From Physcia stellaris (lineage: Eukaryota > Ascomycota > Lecanoromycetes > Caliciales > Physciaceae): DNA of 64,000 nt. This document shows, one piece after another, positions 1 to 9,215 of the stretch. The first letter of the stretch is position 1. Each line of letters starts with the position of its first letter. Under the pieces are notes generated by a model. The model made no database searches. It was not told the origin of the DNA and worked only from the letters and a program-made list of their open reading frames with translations. The stretch covers positions 1,364,001 through 1,428,000 of the forward strand of contig JABSSW010000002.1 in NCBI GenBank assembly GCA_018902385.1, in the 5' to 3' direction. Position numbers and translations under genes: made by a program.

Positions 1-633
1 ATAGAAAGGGCTGATCTCACAAATGCGCATACGCTACGACAGGATCTAAGTCATTGAGACGTGATCCATCCAATAGAGTAATCAACATTTCAAGTTTCTT
101 TATTCTACAGTCCATCTCTATGTACATAGCATAACCCCCAGCCTGACACCGCTAGTGTGCTGAATATCCCCTACATCCATTTCCAAAGAGAGACTGCCGT
201 GACAGATGCTGAACAGCTAAGTAGACCATCCACATTCATCCTCAAGCCAATTCAGGTGATCACCGCCCACCTAATCTGAGAGATAGCGCATGAATAAGGG
301 AATTGCGAGGGGTTCCTGCTGCCGGACTAGAGTTCAGGACTGGGAACATCACAACATCGTTACCGGAGTCGATGATGGTGGCGACTGGTGATGGGGTTTG
401 AGGAAAAGATATCGAATGCACGGCAAGGGGAGATAAATCGGCTGGTGTAGTGTGATGAATCGTCGATGTTCTGGGAAGGAAAGGGTGAGTGTGTATGAAA
501 TGAAGGGGCATCAAAGAAGGGTTTTCCAGGAAGCAATCACGCCAATTGCTTTTGACTGCCCATGATGCGCTAACTCCAACTGAAATCGTGGCAGCACAAA
601 AGAAAGACATGGAGAGTATTGAGCGCAAGAGAT
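1..633. other. Mostly non-coding left edge
   Basis: I see no recognisable gene here. The only open frame of note is the weak minus-strand ORF listed separately at 260-610. Composition is ordinary (about half GC) with no long repeat. Confidence 0.5.
260..610 (-). CDS. Weak candidate small secreted protein
   Basis: An uninterrupted 116-codon frame starting at an ATG (608-610). The first ~18 residues (MSFFCAATISVGVSASWA) are hydrophobic with small residues at the end and could be a signal peptide; the rest is Ser/Thr/Pro-rich with few cysteines. No family is recognised. The frame stays open upstream of this ATG, and the 105-bp tandem repeat begins just beyond its start, so it could also be part of a longer or spliced gene, or simply chance. 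Confidence 0.2.
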   Translation of the reverse strand: MSFFCAATISVGVSASWAVKSNWRDCFLENPSLMPLHFIHTHPFLPRTSTIHHTTPADLSPLAVHSISFPQTPSPVATIIDSGNDVVMFPVLNSSPAAGTPRNSLIHALSLRLGGR

Positions 634-930
634 AAATACTCACCACTCACCTATGCCCGCCCACCCTGCCAGCTCTCGAGCTGTCAAATCTACGACTACG
701 GCTTCGATATCTCACGCCCAATAACTCCACGAACAAAAAAATACTCACCACTCACCTATACCCGCCCACCCTGCCAGCCCTCGAGCTGTCAAATCTACGA
801 CTACGGCTTCGATATCTCACACCCAATAACTCCACAAACAAGAAAAATACCCACCACTCACTTATGCCCGCCCACCCTGCCAGCCCTCGAGCTGTCAAAT
901 TTTACGACTACGAATCAAACAAATAAATAT
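634..930. repeat. 105-bp tandem repeat, about 2.8 copies
   Basis: Three head-to-tail units begin at 634, 739 and 845 (periods 105 and 106). Each starts AAATAC-CACCACTCAC, continues through CCCACCCTGCCAG and TCGAGCTGTCAAAT and ends in an A-rich run. Units 1 and 2 differ at only a few positions; unit 3 diverges after about 60 bp. The high similarity implies recent amplification. No coding role is apparent. Confidence 0.85.
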
Positions 931-1458
931 TCTCCAACAAACCTTATCCCACCCGCCCACAGACCTACGAAGATTAGGAGAGTGAGAAAGGATACATACC
1001 ACAAACCTTTGTCCACTGTCCAACCGCATGCTCGATGGCTGTGCTCAAGAGTATCCGAGAAGGTGAAGAGGAGTGATGTGTGTGGAAGGTCTGATGTATG
1101 GATGGTCGATGATGAGGCGTGTGATGGTGATGATGAAGAGCGGAAAGAAGACGATGGGACCTGGTGGTCAAATAACGAGAAGAGGGGGTGCAATGATGGA
1201 AAATGTGGCTTGGTACGATAGTCGGCATGGTTTGGTATGATGGTCAGTAAAATTAAGAAGGATGCGAGGACTGGCGTGGTCAAGAGTAGGAAGATCTGTT
1301 ATGAGATGCAAGGCGCTAATCGAAGCGATGAAGCAGGGTAAGTGCAATGATGCGCTGAAGAGCTTTAAAAATGTGGGAAGAAAAGGGGTGGAGCAGATGT
1401 GGGAAGGAAGGGGTGAAGCTGCTGCAAAATGATGAGCCTAATTGACCGCCGTGTTAGC
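931..1458. other. No gene seen
   Basis: Purine-rich on the + strand (many GATGATG and GAAGA runs). Open frames exist on both strands but are low-complexity and overlap each other, which is what skewed composition produces. Nothing here can be supported as a gene. Confidence 0.5.
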
Positions 1459-2440
1459 TAGTTTAACGTCATTGCGGACGCGTCGAAAGTGCTGAGGTCT
1501 CGACGATAAGTGCCAGAAGATGATCTTGAAAAGGGGCGCTGGTAGGGAGTCTGAACAACATGCCAAGACGGCGAAAGAGGACATTCGAGTAAAGATCAAT
1601 AACGATAAAGACGGAGTGCTTGGAGGGTGATGCTGAATCTAATGAGCTGAGTCTCACGAGTGTTGAAGGCCAAAGTCCGGGCGGTCTAGTTTAACGTCTT
1701 CGCGAACTGAAGAGCGGGCCAGGTATTGGATATTTAAATTATAGTCTGGTAAAGGTAGAAAGCGGATAGCACTGGAAGATGGTAATATGTGTGATCTAGG
1801 ATATAACAGAAGGAATAGAGTATGAAGGTGCGAGGGTTGATGAAAAGGCAGAGAAGTAAAGAACATAAGATCGAGGCAAGTGGCTGGGGTAGTTTTACGT
1901 CTTTGCGGACGAGGGATAGAGAGAAAAGGTGTAACATGTTAGCAGTGAAGGTAAAGAGCTTATCTGGGGATCTTACCAATGGAACAGAGCCGAAGAATGG
2001 TGCAAGCTAGTAGATAGAGGGAAGTTAGCAAAGGCTCGGAAAGAGGATTCAAGGAAGAACTTACAGGGGCAGACTAGGCCATAGCTATGTCGAGTGAATC
2101 GCATAGGCAAAGTTAGCTGTGAAGCCTAAGGGGAAAAGACAACGTACAGAAAGCCCGAAGGCAAGAATACGGGAGTGTGGGCGGCGGTGGAGGGGGAGAG
2201 CGAGGAAGTCCGAAGTGTCGGTGAATGGATGAGAAGACGAGTGGCGATGCGGGCGTCGAGGGATAGTTTAGTGCCATTTCGGACGGGAAGAGTGGTGCAT
2301 CTCTGTTGAGGAAGGTTAGTGGAAGGAAGGAGAAGGCTCACCTTGAATCACTAGTTTATACTCGTTGCGGAGTTCACTAGTTTATACTCGTCGCGGAGTT
2401 ATCGAGCACCAACTTGAGGCGTCCCCCAAGTGTGACCGCG

Positions 2441-2749
2441 TAGATTAAGGTCGCTTTGCGGACCCAGAAGTTTGGTCTCATTTCGGAGAGGTAGATTATA
2501 GTCACTTTCCGGACTTGGTAGATTATAGTCATTCCGGACTGGGGGGAGGGGTGGGAGGAGACGGCGGCGGTGGGAGGAGGCGGCGGCGGCGGGAGAGGAG
2601 GGCGGCGGAGGGAGGAGAGGGAGGAGGAGGGGCGTGGAGGTTCGTAGATTAAGGTCACTTTGCGGACCCAGAAGTTTGGTCTCATTTCGGAGAGGTAGAT
2701 TATAGTCACTTTCCGGACTTGGTAGATTATAGTCATTCCGGACTGGGGG
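2441..2749 (+). repeat. Direct duplication of a ~105-bp motif cluster
   Basis: 2441-2545 and 2645-2749 are almost identical, 204 bp apart. Each carries three 21-23-bp motif copies plus one looser copy. The spacer is GGA/GGC-rich. Within this array, it looks like a local segmental duplication. Confidence 0.85.
2541..2640 (+). repeat. G-rich low-complexity tract (GGC/GGA)n
   Basis: About 100 bp of almost unbroken G runs (GGGAGG, GGCGGC) on the + strand, between the two halves of the duplication. By composition it could form G-quadruplexes; that is inference from the runs only. Confidence 0.7.
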
Positions 2750-2879
2750 AGGGGGTGGATGGAGTAGGGCGACGCGGCGGTGAATGGAGAGGGTGAGGGA
2801 GGAGGCGCGTGGAGGTGGGTTTGGGAAGGGCGAAAAGTACGAGGCGAGGAAGGGTAGTTTATAGTCTTTTCGGACTAAA

Positions 2880-3384
2880 GAGTAGGCAACGGGTAGAAGG
2901 GTAGAAGAGTGGAGTAGGCAGGCAGAGTAAATCGATGGTCTGAGTAGGTAGAGCAAATAGATAGAGTAGCCAAGTACAATAGATGAAAGTAGAAGATTGA
3001 AGGTAGAAGTAGGTGACATAGCTAGGCAGAGGAGGCAGGTATTAGAGATAAAGTATAGGAAGTGGATAAAATAGATCGACGATGTAGGTAGGTAGAGTGG
3101 ATACATAGAGTAGGTAAAGAGAACGGATTGAAGTAGAAAACATAAGGTGTTGTAAGTAGGTGACATAGCTAGGTAAAGGAGGTAACGTAAAGGAAGTAAT
3201 TAGAGGAGGTAAAGTAGAGGAGGTAGGTAGAGGAGGTAGGTAAAGGAAGTAGGTAAAGGAGATAGATGGAGTAGATAGAAGGCGAAGATAGGAATCCTAG
3301 GTGCGAGGCATAGGTGAGAGATAGAGGTGAAAGGCAGTAGGAGGATTGGTAGGTAGAGCAATAAGGAGGATGGGTAAGTAAAGG
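2880..3384 (+). repeat. Degenerate GTAGG/GTAGAG purine-rich microsatellite
   Basis: Long stretch built from variants of AGGTAGAG and AGGTAGGTA, densest at about 3170-3270. The long open frames on the opposite strand are Leu/Ser/Tyr-rich products of this simple sequence, not a gene. Confidence 0.6.
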
Positions 3385-3405
3385 TAGTTTAAGGTCATTG
3401 CGGAC

Positions 3406-4202
3406 CCAGGCGATCAAGGGAGTAGAATAATAGTGTAGCTGAGAAGTGAGGAAGATGACTCCAGATGATGGGAGGGGAGAGCGTATATGTACAAACGCCA
3501 AGACAGTTCAACCTCAGAGGAAAGTCATCGTGAGTCATGTTTGAAAGTGTAAATATCTGTGCAAGGACCGGTCGGTGGATTTCGATTCAGATTAGGCAAG
3601 CTTCGGACAATTACAACGGCGATGGATACTTTGCATCATTTCTTAATGTAGCTTAACAGAATCTGCTGCCTGGTCTTATAGATTTGGGTGGCTGCTGTAA
3701 GAGAAAAAGCCACTAAATGTCAGTGTAGAGAGAGTTTATGTTCCACAAGCCGCCGACAGGCCAATTGGGGATTACTGTCGCGTGTGCCTCCGAATCCGCG
3801 TCATGGGGAAAAATCAACAAACAAAAACAAAGTTCACGGCAGCACGCGGATAGAATATCCACTTTCTACCCGGTAACATGGCTTGCCGACAAAAATAAAT
3901 CCAACCATGGGTGCTGGTGTGAGGCATAACTTGACTAGTTACATGTTCAGGCTGCATATCTGGCCTTCGGCTATAAGGTACATGTAGATATAATCCATCA
4001 GAGTTTACACTTGGTATGTTAGTCAGGGTCCAACCTGGATTCTTTTGGTTGGCAGTTAGACTTCTCATCGAATGCGGTCTTACGTCTTCACTAACGGTTT
4101 TCTGGTCAGACCGCAAACTCACACCTACCTCACACTATTGTCCGCCGCCAGACCGTTTACCCACATCAAAAGCTACAACCTTTCTTACTAGCAAAAATCA
4201 CG
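3406..4202. other. No gene; upstream region of the kinase-like gene
   Basis: Ordinary composition with only short overlapping frames. The last few hundred bases should contain the promoter of the gene at 4203. No TATA box stands out. Confidence 0.5.
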
Positions 4203-5582
4203 ATGGCGAAGTCTCGCGTAGATTGCGATAGCCGAAATCTGTTTCCAGACACGGAGGAGATCTGGACACACATAAAAGTCGTTCTCAATCGACTTTCTTT
4301 TCAGGGGCAGTATTTGCCGGAGCCGACATGTGTTTCCCGACTTGGCAAGGGAAGCTTCAATACTGTATTCAAGATTGAATTTGCGGAAGAATCGTGGTTG
4401 ATCGCCGGGAACAGGGAAGTCGCTTTGCGAATCAACCATGCATGTGACGAGTATCTTGATCTTGAAGACGAGGAAGATATGATGATTGTCATGACAAATT
4501 GTCGGGAATATCTTGCCGAAATAGCGATGCAGTTGGCCTTGAGTTCTACAGATCTCGCCCCCAAGCTCTACTACTGGGATGCAACGAGCAGCAACGAATT
4601 TGGACGCCCTTTCGTCATCATGGAATTACTGTTCGGTCGAAACGCCGCTCAAGCCTTGCCGTTAATGAACGATGTAGAACAGCGAATGGTTATTGATGAT
4701 TTGGTTGAGTCCTTCGAACGTCCATTATCTGCTATCTCGTTCTCTACCGTAGGCAGGATTAAGGCCAGCCCTCAAATGCCGGCTGTTGGCTGGGCGGAAG
4801 AACTAGGCACTGACGATGTCTGGGCTTTGTGCGAATTTGTCTCTTTCGGTGCTGACGATTCAGATGCACATGTCTCTTCCAAATCCCTATCCTCCCAAAC
4901 GCAAAAGCTGCTCTCCGATGTGACGGACGTTCTCATTAGTAATAAGCTTACAGGTCTTTATTCCTATCTCGATGCATTGAGGAATGTGCAAGCAGACTTG
5001 ATCGAGGTTGAGACGCTAGCACAGGATGGCAACGATTCATCAGAATGCAGATTGCGTCACGGTGATTTGGCACCCAGAAATATCATGGTGGAGCAATCGG
5101 ACGGTGTTTGCCATGTGAAAGTACTGGATTGGGGAACCTCCGCAAGAATACTTCCGACATGGTGTGCTTTTCAGAATCCGGTAGAATACTGCATCTCCAC
5201 ATCTGTCAGTACGGGCGATGCTACTTCAGCGAGTACGAACAGGAGCCCCTCATGCTGCTCGGAATCCATGAATCCATTCAAGCAACGTTATGAAATGTGC
5301 ATGCAAACGCTTCCAAGTCACGAGCGGCAGACGAATGCAGCCACATCTCAAGCACATAGCCTTTGGCAATACGGCTTCCAGTCTCTTCAAAGGCTCTATC
5401 CTAGAGTTAAAAAGGAGGATCTACTCCGAACTCAGCTGATCATGGACTTTCTGGATGTCCTGGAAAACGGGCTAATGGATTGGGAAGTTCAAGGTCGCTG
5501 CAGGGATTTCTGTGCGGCTTGGAAGGAATACCTGACTTTTGCGAAGCAAGGTCTTCGGACGAAGCTCGAGGTCGGACACTAG
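4203..5582 (+). CDS. Aminoglycoside phosphotransferase (APH)-like kinase family protein
   Basis: A single-exon 459-residue protein with the layout of the fungal APH / protein-kinase-like phosphotransferase group. Visible are a Gly-rich loop (LGKGSFNTVFKI, about residues 47-58), a beta strand where the usual lysine seems to be replaced (EVALRI, about 72-77), a hinge-like VIMELLFG (about 138-145), the catalytic-loop motif HGDLAPRN (286-293) with Asp288 and Asn293, and the metal-binding segment VLDWG (307-311), the DWG variant of DFG. Family members phosphorylate small molecules or are of unknown substrate, so no substrate is proposed. The ATG at 4203 is the first in frame and gives a full-length fold. 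No intron is needed. The residues for catalysis are present, so it is probably active. Confidence 0.8.
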   Translation: MAKSRVDCDSRNLFPDTEEIWTHIKVVLNRLSFQGQYLPEPTCVSRLGKGSFNTVFKIEFAEESWLIAGNREVALRINHACDEYLDLEDEEDMMIVMTNCREYLAEIAMQLALSSTDLAPKLYYWDATSSNEFGRPFVIMELLFGRNAAQALPLMNDVEQRMVIDDLVESFERPLSAISFSTVGRIKASPQMPAVGWAEELGTDDVWALCEFVSFGADDSDAHVSSKSLSSQTQKLLSDVTDVLISNKLTGLYSYLDALRNVQADLIEVETLAQDGNDSSECRLRHGDLAPRNIMVEQSDGVCHVKVLDWGTSARILPTWCAFQNPVEYCISTSVSTGDATSASTNRSPSCCSESMNPFKQRYEMCMQTLPSHERQTNAATSQAHSLWQYGFQSLQRLYPRVKKEDLLRTQLIMDFLDVLENGLMDWEVQGRCRDFCAAWKEYLTFAKQGLRTKLEVGH

Positions 5583-6763
5583 GGGAAAGGGATCTTGCGG
5601 CATTAGAGACACCCCGGGCTAGAAGATTATAATGCATTTTACTATTACAATCCTTCTCACTTCCACAAAACCTAGGCGCTCAACGACTCTATCACTCGAC
5701 CTTCATTTCGGCTTCCTATGGCCTCAAAGTGACTATAATTTCGCGCTACATGTTGGTGCAGATCATGGCGTTATGCCGTCAACAATCCTTCAGGGTGTGT
5801 CCACTCAAGCTCAGTAGAAAATGGGTTGAACGGAACGAACTTAAAGCGTTTTGAACTCGCTGTACCTGAGGTATCTGTTGAGCGAGCTGTTGGGGATATC
5901 GTACGTCACAAACCTAATCGTACCTGGAACATGCACTTAAAGGTCTCTCGTGGCGTTCTTGCATGAGCCACGACTCAACATTTCTATTCCCTTCTAGCGA
6001 CACCGGATCTCTTCGGAACACTTCGTCAACCGCTCTCTTACTGTATCATCCACGAAGACGGGTTGGGCAGGAGATGCACTGAGCAGTATGCCTTCTTCTC
6101 GAAGCTGCACACTAAAGTGAGATGAGTCTATGATGATCAGTTGAGAATGTCGAGACATCAAAAACGAAACCATTGTGATTTCAGAATATCTCAACAAAAA
6201 AAGACATCTAAAATTTATTCAAACTGATGTAGACTTGCGCAAATGTGACGATTTGACAGCTATTTTCCATTATAATTTCTTGAGAAAGATGCGAATCTGA
6301 CAACAACAGGATTCAATAACTTTGACTGTGATTTGATCGGGATAGTCGATCACTCACAAACCTCTTTTTCATTTTAATGTATGATGAATTGTTGATAACG
6401 TTTGATCTGCCGTGACAATTGAGATTTAAATTTTCGTACATATGATAAGATTATTCGACCGCCAAATACCCAGTCTTTTGAAACAACCCGATATCAACGA
6501 ACATCTGAAAAGAATCAAGCACGTGCGTAAACTTTCAGGAGAACATGTGGTTTGTGATAGACAAGACCCAACGTGTTGTGGGCCGGTACAATGTGCCAAC
6601 TCCTGGAATAAAGAGATTTAACTCGACAAAAATGCATAGGTTGGCTTCGAATGCACAAAGCCAATCATCCACCGCTTCAAACGTGTCTGCCAGGGCATTA
6701 TCCTTGCTTGATCTTGTCGTAGAAACTTTATGGATGGTACCTGGCAGTTTTTGCGGAGTCCTC
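5583..6763. other. Intergenic; one reverse-strand copy of the dispersed motif
   Basis: No supported gene. 5720-5742, read on the minus strand, is AAATTATAGTCACTTTGAGG, close to the 23-bp form of the motif in the 1.4-3.4 kb array. A minus-strand frame at 6535-6891 has reasonable amino-acid composition, but it overlaps the end of the next gene in another frame and I could not connect it by a plausible intron. Confidence 0.4.
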
Positions 6764-7790
6764 CTAGCCACTACCTGGCTGCCGAGCTTCGTTTGCCGAA
6801 AGGTCTCGAGGTCCGAGGCCACGATGTGGATGAGGATGTCCACGGTGCCCTCTAGCGGGCGATTCATTCTTAGCAGGTTGTAAATTCGCAATTATAAATC
6901 GTGAGTCGGGGTCAAAAGTGCAATTCTTGAAGGCCGGGTCTAGATCGCGTAAAAATTTCCCATCAGAGATTTCTGGAATGTGAGGTCTGAGTGCGGCTTG
7001 TACCTGTGAAAGTGGGCAAGTGATATCCTCATTGTTGAACCGTGGACCGTTATCGTCCGAACGAATGATGGACAACGCACTGAGCGCAGCCAGGGCTGTG
7101 ACATCAGTGATAGTATTGCCTACTTGACTACATGCGTTGGCGGCACCGAAGGATGCTACTACAAGGTAGATGCTGGTTGACTGGCTATATCTTGATCAGC
7201 AATCGAGCCAGGCGTAGAGACTTGAAGGGCCGTTCTCTTACACACTGGACACTTTCGACGTAATAGATGTAGCTGGTGATTCTTCCAGTAGACGGCGAGC
7301 GTTTGTATGATTCTGGCGCTGACAGTGCACATCTATGTTCTGTAGCCCTTCCGGTCAGTCTTTCTTTACGAACTAGCGGTTAACATACTTGATAGAAGAA
7401 AATGCAGGTTCCACAGTCAGTCGAACCTGAGCGTGACGAAGAGGGGATAGTTGTGGGCACAGCAGGAAGGAGGTTCAGAAAGATATCTGGGTCGGCTATC
7501 GTAGGCGCTGCGATCGCTGCTTTCCCGGAAACCTGCTTCTCGGCCACTAGAGTCTCTTTTTCCTTCCTGCCTCCCTCTTGCGATGCTTGAGGGTAAGAAG
7601 TAGACACAGCCTGCGTGAAACTAAGGGTCTCCTGAGGTCCACTAAGCGTGAAAGCTCCAAGCTCGGGTTGCAACGTCCGACTCCTAGTAATCGGGGATGG
7701 CCTTTTCTGGAGCGTCTTCCCCAAGACTAAGTTAGCTAGTAGGGAGAAAGTGACGATGACAAAACGGAACAGAAGTGTCCCGTTAGACAT
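6764..7790 (-). CDS. Hypothetical secreted protein, three exons
   Basis: Model: exons 7389-7790, 7242-7339 and 6764-7184 (306 residues). The first ~24 residues form a classical signal peptide: short polar start, hydrophobic core (LLFRFVIVTFSLLANLVLG), then a polar stretch. Intron 1 (7340-7388) has a GTATGT donor, ACTGAC branch point and TACAG acceptor; intron 2 (7185-7241) has GTAAGA, GCTGAT and ATAG. Both keep frame and phase. Exon 3 starts with a hydrophobic Ala-rich stretch (YLVVASFGAANACSQVG) followed by an ordinary soluble-looking region (TDVTALAALSALSIIR, NCTFDPDSRF). The last ~40 residues are His/Pro/Arg-rich and less convincing, so the true C-terminus may differ. No family is recognised. 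Confidence 0.5.
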
Positions 7791-9215
7791 GACTGAGAAT
7801 TTTGCAAGGGTTTTAATTGACTTGTAGAACGTATAAAGGCGGATTATTACGATATGTTTTCTGATATCGAAGAAACCTTATGGCTTCTTGGAAATGTATT
7901 AGAGAAAGCCCTTGAATATGTACAAACCCATATTAGCAGGGCTGTAGCAGGAACACTGCCCTGTACTTCGAGCACACATAGTGGCAAAAGACCCGAACGA
8001 CTGCAGGATTCTTGGGTTATAAACCATACTATATTGAGTAGGAGAAGTCCGAAATTTGTGCGAGCTGATTGCGGTAAACGTTCATGCAGTGGCCACCTGA
8101 AGAGCATCATTGACACTGATAAGTTGAGTCTCATGGTGCGCACAGAAAAGCAGTTGCCTTGAAATCGTGATGCATAATGAGGATAAAATCGATCCTTGGA
8201 TCTTCTGCGATAAGGGAGGGTCGCTTTTGCCGAAGTGAGTTGTGACGGAGCCGTGACTCACTTTGGCAACATCGATCAGAGTAGCAAAGCCTCCGATGGT
8301 ATTCGACGTATCTAGTACTATGACCGACAAAAGATAATTAAGGGTGAAAAAACAACGCACCAGATTCCGGTGGTACTGGATGCCGATCTGTGCTGGCTAT
8401 TAGGAGGCCAGGAGCCCTGCATATAATTCAGCAATGTGTGACAGTCGGACGCGTTATGGCACCCGCAGAAATGCGAAACAAGGCAACTCCTGAGTTACAT
8501 TACCTTATTTCGTGCCACTGTTTGCGCAGCAAGCACAATACTGCGGCGGAAGAAAAGCAGCCTACTCAATGACCAGTGCAATCTCCCTCAAGGTGGCATT
8601 GGCCCCAACGGTCACAGCAGCCTTCTGCTTTCACCGAAGCTGTTGTATGTATGCTTGCTCACAATTTTGGACAGATTCACGAAGGAGGCAGGTGCCAGAT
8701 GGCCTGCGCTGTTAGTGCAGACATTAGATTCCTTAATTACACCGTGAACATCTTTTCATTCTTTACAATCAGCAGTAGAATCAAGCAAAGGCCATCAATC
8801 TGTCATTTGGCCCCCAGCTTTGCGCTAGCGACGGGTTTGCCACTCCCAATCCAAAAAGGTCAAACACACAGGTAGCACTGGCCTTATGAGCCTTGTTAAA
8901 CAACTGAAGGGATCCGTAAATGCAGCGAGCATAAGATTTGTGGCATCGCGGGTGTAAGTGTGTGGAGAGGATCTGGATGGTGGTTTAGCGTGTTGCACGG
9001 AGCCTTCGCCACCCCCCGTAGCGGACACAATACTGGTATAAGTATTCAGTCCCGGTCAGAAGAGAACAGAGATCAAAGAGGTAAGTAGGTACGAAGTCGT
9101 TGATACTAAATTCCTGTCGCTTTCGACTGAGGCTCGTGCTTGCCAATTGCCTTGTGAACCTGCCAAGATAATCTCGGAGAATTTTATCGGGGCGCTTAAA
9201 AGGCAGCTCGGGCCG
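7791..9215. other. No supported gene
   Basis: Several medium frames (7847-8143 and 8082-8360 on minus; 7854-8162 and 8576-8875 on plus) overlap one another with no conserved motif. Hydrophobic segments on the minus strand could be a decayed membrane-protein gene, but no consistent splice model was found. The end of the interval is the upstream region of the gene at 9216. Confidence 0.4.

Larger units (their letters stand above)
1459..3405 (+). repeat. Array of ~21-bp dispersed motif TAGWTTA-N2-GTC-N4-CGGAC
   Basis: A degenerate 21-23 bp motif occurs about 15 times, always on the + strand, at irregular spacing: 1459-1479, 1687-1707, 1890-1910, 2264-2284, 2352-2372, 2378-2398, 2441-2463, 2492-2514, 2519-2539, 2645-2667, 2696-2718, 2723-2743, 2855-2875 and 3385-3405, with looser copies at 2469-2488 and 2673-2692. 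Common parts are TAGTTTA or TAGATTA, then GTC, then GCGGAC or TCGGAC. The 2352 and 2378 copies form a 26-bp tandem pair. Looser matches lie at 5720-5742 (minus strand) and 60598-60622. Read on the minus strand each copy would spell V/L-R-N/K/E-D-x-K-L, but the copies fall in all three frames, so the constraint appears to be on DNA or RNA. I do not recognise the motif. Confidence 0.8.

Noticed and set aside
619-1221. 200-codon + strand frame
   Set aside because: Its first half is just the 105-bp tandem repeat translated; the rest is skewed composition. No domain.
1654-3166. Long minus-strand frames with recurring V-R-N/K-D-x-K-L segments, as if a repeat protein
   Set aside because: The segments lie in all three frames and are separated by low-complexity Leu/Ser/Pro sequence, so they are better read as a repeated nucleotide motif.
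6535-6891. Minus-strand frame of 118 codons as a separate gene
   Set aside because: It overlaps the end of the spliced secreted-protein model in another frame and matches no family; left as unresolved.
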